From NCBI GenBank assembly GCA_005656395.1, contig SRSI01000001.1:1-64000 (forward strand): a stretch of 64,000 nucleotides of DNA. The letters are read 5' to 3'. The DNA comes from Strongyloides papillosus. Its lineage: Eukaryota; Nematoda; Chromadorea; Rhabditida; Strongyloididae. The notes under the pieces are model-generated. The model made no database searches. It was given only the letters and a program-made list of their open reading frames with translations, and had not been told where the DNA came from. The position numbers were made by a program, and so were the translations under genes. Below are positions 25,401 through 36,500 of this stretch, piece after piece (the first letter of the stretch is position 1; each line of letters starts with the position of its first letter).

Positions 25401-26750
25401 AATGAAACATTCAAAATGATGGAGAATGACATCATCATAATAGCATCAAAGTACAATATAAACATGAGTTTCGAAGAGGGCCTCCCATGTATAAATGGTA
25501 CAATTGGTTCAGAAAAAGAGGCTAAGAAAAAAATTAGTGAATTAGTAGATAATTTTGCATATAAAAGGTGGGCAGAACATTACACAAGAAAGAAAGAATT
25601 CCCAAAATTTGTTATCAACAATAAATTAATTTGCCCATGGCTAAGAACATTAAACATAGAACCAAGGAAATTCAAAACCATAACGATGACACAAGATGAC
25701 ATGCATCCGATGTTAAATCCAATATTCGATAAAGAGAGTAAATGTGTACTCGAAACAAACAGTGTAAAATGTAATCACTATGATAATATAAGACATGTTG
25801 GATCATACTGTGAACATTCAGTAAGCTGGAGAAGGAGAAGGCACGACAATGTACTTCACACAATTACCAATGTCTTGCTGAGAAAGTTAAAACAAAAGAT
25901 GGTAGACCTCAATAATTACAAGAAATGTTATAAGATTGACGATAACACCGAATTAAGAATAGACCAGTTGAATTACACAAGTGAATCATTAGTACACAAT
26001 AAACCAGATATCATATATGAAACAAAAGATAAAATAATTATAGGTGAACTAGCAATATCCCATTATAGAAATCTTGAGGAGTCTGCTAAACTAAAAATCC
26101 AAAGATATACAGTTAATGGAACTCTTCAATTAAATGCACCAGTTGAGAATTTAGAATACTCGACGAATTTTACTGCAGTATTAGCCAAACAGAAAGGTAA
26201 ACCAGTTTCATTTTATCCATTAATCTGTGGACCCTTTGGAGAATTAGATGGACCAAGACTTGATCATTGGGTAGCTTTTTTAGATGAATTCAATATATCT
26301 GAAAAAGAAACAATAAAACCTGTAATTGAAAGAATAACAAGAAAAGCGGCAATAGAAACAGAATATATATTATTCCAATATATAAAGTTAAAAGAGAAAA
26401 AACTTAAAGAAAACAATGATGAACAAAATGATATGGAGTTATAAATATAGAATGTTAATTTAAAAGCTAGTTAATTAATTAATGTTGAAGTAATTTGAAT
26501 CACTGAATTGAAGTAATATTAAACACCAGTCAAACAGATAACTAATGACTTATACCATGTAATTTATTGTTCCCTTTTAATTCTAACTATAGTTTTAATG
26601 TAACGAAATGACACAGGGGTTATATCTCCCACGTCCTAAAATTTATTTATTCATTGTATTGTATATATTGTAATATTATTGTATATAATTGTAGTTATAT
26701 ATTGTAATTTTATTGTATATAATACTAATGGTCGTGTAATAAAAAACTAA
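22474..26750 (+). mobile_element. SL-exon-specific non-LTR retrotransposon, intact, unit 5
   Basis: The 4,277-bp element has an unbroken ORF, full 5' and 3' ends and the ATAAAACC duplication at 22466-22473 and 26751-26758. It can serve as the reference copy. Confidence 0.93.
22719..26444 (+). CDS. Retrotransposon protein: reverse transcriptase plus restriction-like endonuclease (1,241 aa)
   Basis: The single ORF carries all visible functions for target-primed reverse transcription. Residues 1-200 are charged with a basic cluster KRRKRN (113-118, possible nuclear signal) and SYAEVAKK near 152; no N-terminal zinc finger or protease is visible. RT motifs follow: APG at 445-447, LDMQKAYDS with catalytic D572, QGDSLSP from 641, and FMDD at 698-701 (catalytic D700, D701). 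The C-terminus has C1009-x8-C1018-x7-H1026-x4-C1031, then RRRRHD, then endonuclease P1096-D1097, E1110 and a K near 1124-1126. The RT reads most like the R4/Dong group of RLE elements, but R2/NeSL affinity cannot be excluded by eye. The start is the first ATG after an in-frame TAA six codons upstream. Confidence 0.93.
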   Translation: MTTKITKINNKLNIREQQKIAKLLPDVKINENLTVDITEIINEIQVISNEIDKPISVIIDYIENEIKERTLLDLPITNKNIPNDIYQKKRNSLESEITNPEYNMEVDEFQIVKRRKRNMKNTTPEDQIKRSRMESMNKNGEVISDVKKKPILSYAEVAKKRENIKHRDSKEDSQEMRKSIKEMNPKERYDYFSKDRGKIFRFDVKPWMPTFEIDLLIEKKLRPLTQVWSKTKITDIESKKTWRQASKIMIIATKVLKSYDTRKVDYDGTSVEDVIKVSAALRRTERFDQRIQKMLEQTKSPQKNIKNHAQAYLRKVEKKFKGKVKTIEQVRFFTKSKISTLKKRVAYLNEKKRRDRIRMRFRSKPSLKSLVDTTPLDIEIDKSEIEKYLIDLFSKKDCEVPEPESLLNKWVEYSKNTTSIDEDSKPNFNEEIFNECLKWSRSWKAPGTNKLYMKIFKVLNSCKIFLMEWIKAVYERRCNLTDEDTRGRAFGIFKKGNIDDPKNYRFINVTNSHYKIFMKYLNSVIVDQIEHRIPKEQIANKKGRSCLDGIIINRLIQKKTVHGQQIAQTWLDMQKAYDSLDHKKLLIVLENLGIHRDFIEIIKKAMRCWKFTVINGKETYMNNEKKKKKPTVIHVNRGIYQGDSLSPTLFVCSLIPLSWMLNQQPRINLEDPNTEANVVTTMNDDEVEDEGLYNHLLFMDDIKLFSINAKCLNEMTKICEKYGLEIGLKINPLKSSYSINQGEQAEEPLINFEELSTVYKYLGIYENHKTADEKANLQELYKVVDEKLKLILESPITVGNMIDAINTCLMPKILYVFSHERSELIKRKIYLDMDLRIRKALNTYGVKFQNLSNARIYLPRSRFGLGLKSTETEIDKIQLKNFIHIKYSEVFRKMNETFKMMENDIIIIASKYNINMSFEEGLPCINGTIGSEKEAKKKISELVDNFAYKRWAEHYTRKKEFPKFVINNKLICPWLRTLNIEPRKFKTITMTQDDMHPMLNPIFDKESKCVLETNSVKCNHYDNIRHVGSYCEHSVSWRRRRHDNVLHTITNVLLRKLKQKMVDLNNYKKCYKIDDNTELRIDQLNYTSESLVHNKPDIIYETKDKIIIGELAISHYRNLEESAKLKIQRYTVNGTLQLNAPVENLEYSTNFTAVLAKQKGKPVSFYPLICGPFGELDGPRLDHWVAFLDEFNISEKETIKPVIERITRKAAIETEYILFQYIKLKEKKLKENNDEQNDMEL

Positions 26751-26949
26751 ATAAAACCCAGTTTGAGGTAATTATTGAATTCTGAGGTTAATTCTTCAGC
26801 TTTCAAAATTTTGGAATGAAGCTAGAAATAGCTTCTAATAATATAAAGAATTTTATTTAATAATAATATATTATTTAATAATATTAATAAAATAATTAAT
26901 GTATTATTTTATTATAATTTTTATAAAATAATATATAAAAATACAAAAA

Positions 26950-27069
26950 GACTTACGGCACTAACTGTTCATAAGAGGTCTCCCATCCAACTACTAAGAT
27001 AGCTTGGAACTGATTTACTTCAGAGATCAGACGGGATCTGGTTCATTCAGTACAATATGACCGTAAGAC
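26950..27069 (-). rRNA. 5S rRNA, variant type, unit 5
   Basis: Same variant sequence as 4781-4900. Confidence 0.85.
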
Positions 27070-27379
27070 ATTAAAATTGTTTTTTAAATGATTATTATAA
27101 TAGATATTTAATGATAAACACTAAATTAAATAGGCTAATATATATGAAAAATTCTATTATTATTATAAATAACATTTTTAAACTTTAATAAGTAAGAATT
27201 TAAAAATTTATAATATTTATTTATATAACAGTTATTATTATTTTTTTTTGGCATTTTTTTTTAATATATTGACCTTATAATGTTATTATACATATACATT
27301 TATTTCCTATTAAAGTGACATAAACTTTATAAGTGAATGAAATGAAATAGATGTAGGTTGATATTTTTATGAAATCGTC

Positions 27380-27470
27380 GGTTTATAAAACCCAGTTTGA
27401 GGTAATTATTAAATTCTGAGGTTAATTCTTCAGCTTTCAAAATTTTGGAATGAAGCTAGAAATAAGCTTC
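27380..27470 (+). ncRNA. Spliced leader RNA gene, intact, unit 5
   Basis: Complete exon, GT donor, Sm-like site and GAAGCT hairpin. Confidence 0.88.
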
Positions 27471-27566
27471 TAATAATATATATAAAAAAAATTTTATTTA
27501 ATATTAATATATAATAATTATATTTTATTATAATTTTTATAAAATAATATTTAAAAAATACAAAAA

Positions 27567-27686
27567 GACTTACGCCACTAACGGTTCCCAGGAGGTCTCC
27601 CATCCAAGTACTAAGATAGCTCGCAACTGATTCACTTCAGAGATCGGACGGGATCTGGTGCATTCAGTAGGATATGAGCGTAAGAC
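27567..27686 (-). rRNA. 5S rRNA, canonical type, unit 5
   Basis: Same as 5399-5518. Confidence 0.93.
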
Positions 27687-28018
27687 ATTAAAATTGTTTT
27701 TTTTAATTAATATTATAATATATATTTAATGATAAACTCTAGATCAAATAGGTTAATATATATTCTTATATATAAAAATTTTTTTATTATTATGATAAAT
27801 AAACTTTTTTTTTAAATATATAAAAAAAATAAATATTTTTTAATTATTTATTTGTAAAATTTATATAATTATTTATAAAAACAAAAAAAAAATTAACATT
27901 ATAATGTTATTAAAAAATATCAAAATTTTTTTCTATCAAAGTGACATAAAAATTATAAATGAATGAAATTAAATAGATGTAGGGTGGTATTTCTATAAAG
28001 TCGTCGGTTTATAAAACC

Positions 28019-31000
28019 ATTCGCTCTTTTTGTCCGATGAGAGAAGGTTATTTTGCAATATTCTCTACGTTGAAGTGCGAGGCCTTGGAACTGTGCTATT
28101 TTAACAGGATTAAAATCAACTCCACTACCAAGAGGTTATCAAGTTACAAATATCTATTAAATTTTATCAAAATATATAAAGGAATAGGGGTAATAAAAGC
28201 AAAAATATCCCGACATTGGGGGTGAGAAGTAGATAATCATCAAAAGTATCACCAAAAATACTGATGACTACGAAAATCACCAAAATTAACAACAAACTAA
28301 ATATTAGGGAACAACAAAAAATTGCAAAACTACTGCCAGATGTCAAAATTAATGAAAATCTAACAGTAGATATTACAGAAATAATTAACGAAATTCAAGT
28401 GATATCAAATGAAATCGACAAACCCATATCAGTGATAATTGACTACATAGAAAATGAAATAAAAGAAAGAACGCTGCTTGATCTACCAATTACAAATAAA
28501 AATATACCTAATGACATATATCAAAAAAAAAGAAATTCGCTAGAAAGTGAAATAACCAACCCAGAATATAATATGGAGGTGGATGAGTTCCAAATAGTTA
28601 AAAGAAGAAAAAGAAATATGAAAAATACGACTCCAGAGGATCAAATTAAACGATCAAGAATGGAGAGTATGAACAAAAATGGGGAAGTTATTAGTGACGT
28701 GAAAAAAAAACCAATATTGTCATATGCAGAAGTTGCAAAAAAGCGCGAAAATATCAAACATAGAGATAGTAAAGAAGACTCACAAGAGATGAGGAAGAGT
28801 ATAAAAGAGATGAATCCAAAAGAAAGATATGATTATTTCTCGAAAGATAGAGGAAAAATATTTAGATTCGATGTGAAGCCCTGGATGCCAACCTTTGAGA
28901 TAGATCTATTGATTGAAAAAAAACTTCGACCATTAACGCAAGTGTGGAGTAAAACCAAAATAACAGACATAGAATCGAAAAAAACTTGGAGGCAAGCAAG
29001 CAAAATAATGATTATTGCTACTAAAGTTTTAAAATCATATGACACACGTAAAGTGGACTATGATGGAACAAGTGTGGAAGATGTAATAAAAGTTAGTGCA
29101 GCTCTGCGAAGAACAGAAAGATTTGACCAGAGAATTCAGAAAATGTTAGAACAAACCAAAAGTCCACAGAAAAATATAAAAAATCATGCACAAGCATATT
29201 TGAGAAAAGTGGAAAAAAAATTTAAGGGAAAAGTTAAAACGATAGAACAAGTAAGATTCTTCACAAAATCAAAAATCTCAACACTAAAAAAAAGGGTGGC
29301 ATATTTAAATGAGAAAAAAAGACGAGATAGAATAAGAATGAGATTCCGCTCTAAACCGAGTCTTAAAAGTTTGGTGGATACAACACCGTTAGACATAGAG
29401 ATAGATAAGTCTGAAATTGAAAAATATCTAATAGATCTTTTCAGCAAGAAAGATTGTGAGGTACCAGAGCCAGAAAGTCTCTTAAATAAATGGGTAGAGT
29501 ATAGTAAAAATACAACCAGCATAGATGAAGACAGTAAACCTAACTTCAACGAAGAAATATTCAACGAGTGTCTAAAGTGGTCAAGGAGTTGGAAAGCACC
29601 GGGTACAAATAAATTATATATGAAAATATTTAAAGTATTGAATTCATGTAAAATATTTTTAATGGAATGGATTAAAGCAGTGTACGAAAGAAGATGCAAT
29701 TTAACTGATGAAGATACTAGAGGTAGAGCTTTCGGTATATTTAAAAAAGGAAACATAGATGATCCGAAAAACTATCGCTTCATTAATGTGACAAATAGCC
29801 ATTATAAAATATTCATGAAATATCTTAATTCAGTCATTGTAGATCAAATAGAACATAGAATACCGAAAGAGCAAATAGCCAACAAAAAAGGAAGATCATG
29901 TTTAGATGGAATCATTATAAACAGATTGATACAAAAAAAGACAGTTCATGGACAACAAATAGCACAAACGTGGCTAGATATGCAAAAAGCATACGATTCC
30001 TTAGATCACAAGAAACTTTTAATTGTGCTTGAGAATCTTGGTATACATAGAGATTTTATTGAGATAATAAAAAAAGCAATGAGATGCTGGAAATTTACAG
30101 TTATAAATGGCAAAGAAACATATATGAATAATGAAAAAAAGAAAAAGAAACCAACAGTAATACATGTCAACAGAGGTATCTATCAGGGAGATAGCCTATC
30201 ACCAACATTATTTGTATGTTCACTAATCCCGTTGAGTTGGATGTTAAATCAACAACCAAGAATTAATTTGGAAGATCCAAATACAGAAGCAAACGTTGTA
30301 ACAACCATGAATGATGATGAAGTTGAGGATGAGGGCTTGTATAATCATTTATTGTTCATGGATGATATAAAGTTATTTAGTATCAATGCAAAATGTTTAA
30401 ATGAAATGACAAAGATATGTGAAAAATATGGGCTTGAAATTGGACTTAAAATAAATCCATTAAAAAGTTCATACAGTATAAATCAGGGTGAGCAGGCAGA
30501 AGAACCATTAATTAATTTTGAAGAGTTGTCAACAGTTTACAAATACCTTGGAATATATGAGAATCATAAAACTGCTGATGAAAAAGCCAACCTGCAAGAA
30601 CTATACAAGGTAGTAGATGAAAAATTAAAATTAATTTTAGAATCACCTATAACAGTTGGTAACATGATAGATGCAATAAATACATGTTTGATGCCAAAAA
30701 TTTTATATGTATTCTCACACGAAAGATCCGAATTAATCAAAAGAAAAATTTATTTGGATATGGATCTACGTATAAGAAAAGCATTGAATACATATGGAGT
30801 GAAATTTCAAAATCTGTCGAACGCGAGAATATATTTACCAAGAAGTAGATTTGGTTTAGGATTGAAGAGTACCGAAACAGAAATTGACAAAATACAATTG
30901 AAGAACTTTATACATATAAAATATAGTGAAGTATTTAGAAAAATGAATGAAACATTCAAAATGATGGAGAATGACATCATCATAATAGCATCAAAGTACA

Positions 31001-32295
31001 ATATAAACATGAGTTTCGAAGAGGGCCTCCCATGTATAAATGGTACAATTGGTTCAGAAAAAGAGGCTAAGAAAAAAATTAGTGAATTAGTAGATAATTT
31101 TGCATATAAAAGGTGGGCAGAACATTACACAAGAAAGAAAGAATTCCCAAAATTTGTTATCAACAATAAATTAATTTGCCCATGGCTAAGAACATTAAAC
31201 ATAGAACCAAGGAAATTCAAAACCATAACGATGACACAAGATGACATGCATCCGATGTTAAATCCAATATTCGATAAAGAGAGTAAATGTGTACTCGAAA
31301 CAAACAGTGTAAAATGTAATCACTATGATAATATAAGACATGTTGGATCATACTGTGAACATTCAGTAAGCTGGAGAAGGAGAAGGCACGACAATGTACT
31401 TCACACAATTACCAATGTCTTGCTGAGAAAGTTAAAACAAAAGATGGTAGACCTCAATAATTACAAGAAATGTTATAAGATTGACGATAACACCGAATTA
31501 AGAATAGACCAGTTGAATTACACAAGTGAATCATTAGTACACAATAAACCAGATATCATATATGAAACAAAAGATAAAATAATTATAGGTGAACTAGCAA
31601 TATCCCATTATAGAAATCTTGAGGAGTCTGCTAAACTAAAAATCCAAAGATATACAGTTAATGGAACTCTTCAATTAAATGCACCAGTTGAGAATTTAGA
31701 ATACTCGACGAATTTTACTGCAGTATTAGCCAAACAGAAAGGTAAACCAGTTTCATTTTATCCATTAATCTGTGGACCCTTTGGAGAATTAGATGGACCA
31801 AGACTTGATCATTGGGTAGCTTTTTTAGATGAATTCAATATATCTGAAAAAGAAACAATAAAACCTGTAATTGAAAGAATAACAAGAAAAGCGGCAATAG
31901 AAACAGAATATATATTATTCCAATATATAAAGTTAAAAGAGAAAAAACTTAAAGAAAACAATGATGAACAAAATGATATGGAGTTATAAATATAGAATGT
32001 TAATTTAAAAGCTAGTTAATTAATTAATGTTGAAGTAATTTGAATCACTGAATTGAAGTAATATTAAACACCAGTCAAACAGATAACTAATGACTTATAC
32101 CATGTAATTTATTGTTCCCTTTTAATTCTAACTATAGTTTTAATGTAACGAAATGACACAGGGGTTATATCTCCCACGTCCTAAAATTTATTTATTCATT
32201 GTATTGTATATATTGTAATATTATTGTATATAATTGTAGTTATATATTGTAATTTTATTGTATATAATACTAATGGTCGTGTAATAAAAAACTAA
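28019..32295 (+). mobile_element. SL-exon-specific non-LTR retrotransposon, intact, unit 6
   Basis: Full-length copy of the same length as unit 5, no difference noticed by eye. Confidence 0.93.
28264..31989 (+). CDS. Retrotransposon RT-endonuclease protein (1,241 aa), unit 6
   Basis: Protein identical to the unit 5 copy by inspection. All catalytic residues of RT (D572, D700, D701) and endonuclease (PD 1096-1097, E1110) are present. Confidence 0.93.
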   Translation: MTTKITKINNKLNIREQQKIAKLLPDVKINENLTVDITEIINEIQVISNEIDKPISVIIDYIENEIKERTLLDLPITNKNIPNDIYQKKRNSLESEITNPEYNMEVDEFQIVKRRKRNMKNTTPEDQIKRSRMESMNKNGEVISDVKKKPILSYAEVAKKRENIKHRDSKEDSQEMRKSIKEMNPKERYDYFSKDRGKIFRFDVKPWMPTFEIDLLIEKKLRPLTQVWSKTKITDIESKKTWRQASKIMIIATKVLKSYDTRKVDYDGTSVEDVIKVSAALRRTERFDQRIQKMLEQTKSPQKNIKNHAQAYLRKVEKKFKGKVKTIEQVRFFTKSKISTLKKRVAYLNEKKRRDRIRMRFRSKPSLKSLVDTTPLDIEIDKSEIEKYLIDLFSKKDCEVPEPESLLNKWVEYSKNTTSIDEDSKPNFNEEIFNECLKWSRSWKAPGTNKLYMKIFKVLNSCKIFLMEWIKAVYERRCNLTDEDTRGRAFGIFKKGNIDDPKNYRFINVTNSHYKIFMKYLNSVIVDQIEHRIPKEQIANKKGRSCLDGIIINRLIQKKTVHGQQIAQTWLDMQKAYDSLDHKKLLIVLENLGIHRDFIEIIKKAMRCWKFTVINGKETYMNNEKKKKKPTVIHVNRGIYQGDSLSPTLFVCSLIPLSWMLNQQPRINLEDPNTEANVVTTMNDDEVEDEGLYNHLLFMDDIKLFSINAKCLNEMTKICEKYGLEIGLKINPLKSSYSINQGEQAEEPLINFEELSTVYKYLGIYENHKTADEKANLQELYKVVDEKLKLILESPITVGNMIDAINTCLMPKILYVFSHERSELIKRKIYLDMDLRIRKALNTYGVKFQNLSNARIYLPRSRFGLGLKSTETEIDKIQLKNFIHIKYSEVFRKMNETFKMMENDIIIIASKYNINMSFEEGLPCINGTIGSEKEAKKKISELVDNFAYKRWAEHYTRKKEFPKFVINNKLICPWLRTLNIEPRKFKTITMTQDDMHPMLNPIFDKESKCVLETNSVKCNHYDNIRHVGSYCEHSVSWRRRRHDNVLHTITNVLLRKLKQKMVDLNNYKKCYKIDDNTELRIDQLNYTSESLVHNKPDIIYETKDKIIIGELAISHYRNLEESAKLKIQRYTVNGTLQLNAPVENLEYSTNFTAVLAKQKGKPVSFYPLICGPFGELDGPRLDHWVAFLDEFNISEKETIKPVIERITRKAAIETEYILFQYIKLKEKKLKENNDEQNDMEL

Positions 32296-32494
32296 ATAAA
32301 ACCCAGTTTGAGGTAATTATTGAATTCTGAGGTTAATTCTTCAGCTTTCAAAATTTTGGAATGAAGCTAGAAATAGCTTCTAATAATATAAAGAATTTTA
32401 TTTAATAATAATATATTATTTAATAATATTAATAAAATAATTAATGTATTATTTTATTATAATTTTTATAAAATAATATATAAAAATACAAAAA

Positions 32495-32614
32495 GACTTA
32501 CGGCACTAACTGTTCATAAGAGGTCTCCCATCCAACTACTAAGATAGCTTGGAACTGATTTACTTCAGAGATCAGACGGGATCTGGTTCATTCAGTACAA
32601 TATGACCGTAAGAC
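32495..32614 (-). rRNA. 5S rRNA, variant type, unit 6
   Basis: Same variant sequence as 4781-4900. Confidence 0.85.
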
Positions 32615-32924
32615 ATTAAAATTGTTTTTTAAATGATTATTATAATAGATATTTAATGATAAACACTAAATTAAATAGGCTAATATATATGAAAAATTCT
32701 ATTATTATTATAAATAACATTTTTAAACTTTAATAAGTAAGAATTTAAAAATTTATAATATTTATTTATATAACAGTTATTATTATTTTTTTTTGGCATT
32801 TTTTTTTAATATATTGACCTTATAATGTTATTATACATATACATTTATTTCCTATTAAAGTGACATAAACTTTATAAGTGAATGAAATGAAATAGATGTA
32901 GGTTGATATTTTTATGAAATCGTC

Positions 32925-33015
32925 GGTTTATAAAACCCAGTTTGAGGTAATTATTAAATTCTGAGGTTAATTCTTCAGCTTTCAAAATTTTGGAATGAAG
33001 CTAGAAATAAGCTTC
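32925..33015 (+). ncRNA. Spliced leader RNA gene, intact, unit 6
   Basis: Complete exon, GT donor, Sm-like site and GAAGCT hairpin. Confidence 0.88.
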
Positions 33016-33111
33016 TAATAATATATATAAAAAAAATTTTATTTAATATTAATATATAATAATTATATTTTATTATAATTTTTATAAAATAATATTTAAA
33101 AAATACAAAAA

Positions 33112-33231
33112 GACTTACGCCACTAACGGTTCCCAGGAGGTCTCCCATCCAAGTACTAAGATAGCTCGCAACTGATTCACTTCAGAGATCGGACGGGATC
33201 TGGTGCATTCAGTAGGATATGAGCGTAAGAC
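33112..33231 (-). rRNA. 5S rRNA, canonical type, unit 6
   Basis: Same as 5399-5518. Confidence 0.93.
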
Positions 33232-33562
33232 ATTAAAATTGTTTTTTTTAATTAATATTATAATATATATTTAATGATAAACTCTAGATCAAATAGGTTA
33301 ATATATATTCTTATATATAAAAATTTTTTTATTATTATGATAAATAAACTTTTTTTTAAATATATAAAAAAAATAAATATTTTTTAATTATTTATTTGTA
33401 AAATTTATATAATTATTTATAAAAACAAAAAAAAAATTAACATTATAATGTTATTAAAAAATATCAAAATTTTTTTCTATCAAAGTGACATAAAAATTAT
33501 AAATGAATGAAATTAAATAGATGTAGGGTGGTATTTCTATAAAGTCGTCGGTTTATAAAACC

Positions 33563-36500
33563 ATTCGCTCTTTTTGTCCGATGAGAGAAGGTTATTTTGC
33601 AATATTCTCTACGTTGAAGTGCGAGGCCTTGGAACTGTGCTATTTTAACAGGATTAAAATCAACTCCACTACCAAGAGGTTATCAAGTTACAAATATCTA
33701 TTAAATTTTATCAAAATATATAAAGGAATAGGGGTAATAAAAGCAAAAATATCCCGACATTGGGGGTGAGAAGTAGATAATCATCAAAAGTATCACCAAA
33801 AATACTGATGACTACGAAAATCACCAAAATTAACAACAAACTAAATATTAGGGAACAACAAAAAATTGCAAAACTACTGCCAGATGTCAAAATTAATGAA
33901 AATCTAACAGTAGATATTACAGAAATAATTAACGAAATTCAAGTGATATCAAATGAAATCGACAAACCCATATCAGTGATAATTGACTACATAGAAAATG
34001 AAATAAAAGAAAGAACGCTGCTTGATCTACCAATTACAAATAAAAATATACCTAATGACATATATCAAAAAAAAAGAAATTCGCTAGAAAGTGAAATAAC
34101 CAACCCAGAATATAATATGGAGGTGGATGAGTTCCAAATAGTTAAAAGAAGAAAAAGAAATATGAAAAATACGACTCCAGAGGATCAAATTAAACGATCA
34201 AGAATGGAGAGTATGAACAAAAATGGGGAAGTTATTAGTGACGTGAAAAAAAAACCAATATTGTCATATGCAGAAGTTGCAAAAAAGCGCGAAAATATCA
34301 AACATAGAGATAGTAAAGAAGACTCACAAGAGATGAGGAAGAGTATAAAAGAGATGAATCCAAAAGAAAGATATGATTATTTCTCGAAAGATAGAGGAAA
34401 AATATTTAGATTCGATGTGAAGCCCTGGATGCCAACCTTTGAGATAGATCTATTGATTGAAAAAAAACTTCGACCATTAACGCAAGTGTGGAGTAAAACC
34501 AAAATAACAGACATAGAATCGAAAAAAACTTGGAGGCAAGCAAGCAAAATAATGATTATTGCTACTAAAGTTTTAAAATCATATGACACACGTAAAGTGG
34601 ACTATGATGGAACAAGTGTGGAAGATGTAATAAAAGTTAGTGCAGCTCTGCGAAGAACAGAAAGATTTGACCAGAGAATTCAGAAAATGTTAGAACAAAC
34701 CAAAAGTCCACAGAAAAATATAAAAAATCATGCACAAGCATATTTGAGAAAAGTGGAAAAAAAATTTAAGGGAAAAGTTAAAACGATAGAACAAGTAAGA
34801 TTCTTCACAAAATCAAAAATCTCAACACTAAAAAAAAGGGTGGCATATTTAAATGAGAAAAAAAGACGAGATAGAATAAGAATGAGATTCCGCTCTAAAC
34901 CGAGTCTTAAAAGTTTGGTGGATACAACACCGTTAGACATAGAGATAGATAAGTCTGAAATTGAAAAATATCTAATAGATCTTTTCAGCAAGAAAGATTG
35001 TGAGGTACCAGAGCCAGAAAGTCTCTTAAATAAATGGGTAGAGTATAGTAAAAATACAACCAGCATAGATGAAGACAGTAAACCTAACTTCAACGAAGAA
35101 ATATTCAACGAGTGTCTAAAGTGGTCAAGGAGTTGGAAAGCACCGGGTACAAATAAATTATATATGAAAATATTTAAAGTATTGAATTCATGTAAAATAT
35201 TTTTAATGGAATGGATTAAAGCAGTGTACGAAAGAAGATGCAATTTAACTGATGAAGATACTAGAGGTAGAGCTTTCGGTATATTTAAAAAAGGAAACAT
35301 AGATGATCCGAAAAACTATCGCTTCATTAATGTGACAAATAGCCATTATAAAATATTCATGAAATATCTTAATTCAGTCATTGTAGATCAAATAGAACAT
35401 AGAATACCGAAAGAGCAAATAGCCAACAAAAAAGGAAGATCATGTTTAGATGGAATCATTATAAACAGATTGATACAAAAAAAGACAGTTCATGGACAAC
35501 AAATAGCACAAACGTGGCTAGATATGCAAAAAGCATACGATTCCTTAGATCACAAGAAACTTTTAATTGTGCTTGAGAATCTTGGTATACATAGAGATTT
35601 TATTGAGATAATAAAAAAAGCAATGAGATGCTGGAAATTTACAGTTATAAATGGCAAAGAAACATATATGAATAATGAAAAAAAGAAAAAGAAACCAACA
35701 GTAATACATGTCAACAGAGGTATCTATCAGGGAGATAGCCTATCACCAACATTATTTGTATGTTCACTAATCCCGTTGAGTTGGATGTTAAATCAACAAC
35801 CAAGAATTAATTTGGAAGATCCAAATACAGAAGCAAACGTTGTAACAACCATGAATGATGATGAAGTTGAGGATGAGGGCTTGTATAATCATTTATTGTT
35901 CATGGATGATATAAAGTTATTTAGTATCAATGCAAAATGTTTAAATGAAATGACAAAGATATGTGAAAAATATGGGCTTGAAATTGGACTTAAAATAAAT
36001 CCATTAAAAAGTTCATACAGTATAAATCAGGGTGAGCAGGCAGAAGAACCATTAATTAATTTTGAAGAGTTGTCAACAGTTTACAAATACCTTGGAATAT
36101 ATGAGAATCATAAAACTGCTGATGAAAAAGCCAACCTGCAAGAACTATACAAGGTAGTAGATGAAAAATTAAAATTAATTTTAGAATCACCTATAACAGT
36201 TGGTAACATGATAGATGCAATAAATACATGTTTGATGCCAAAAATTTTATATGTATTCTCACACGAAAGATCCGAATTAATCAAAAGAAAAATTTATTTG
36301 GATATGGATCTACGTATAAGAAAAGCATTGAATACATATGGAGTGAAATTTCAAAATCTGTCGAACGCGAGAATATATTTACCAAGAAGTAGATTTGGTT
36401 TAGGATTGAAGAGTACCGAAACAGAAATTGACAAAATACAATTGAAGAACTTTATACATATAAAATATAGTGAAGTATTTAGAAAAATGAATGAAACATT

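Larger units (their letters stand above)
22461..26835 (+). pseudogene. SL RNA gene interrupted by retrotransposon, unit 5
   Basis: Exon start at 22461-22473, remainder from 26751 with donor, Sm-like site and hairpin. Confidence 0.9.
28006..32380 (+). pseudogene. SL RNA gene interrupted by retrotransposon, unit 6
   Basis: Exon start at 28006-28018, remainder from 32296. Confidence 0.9.
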
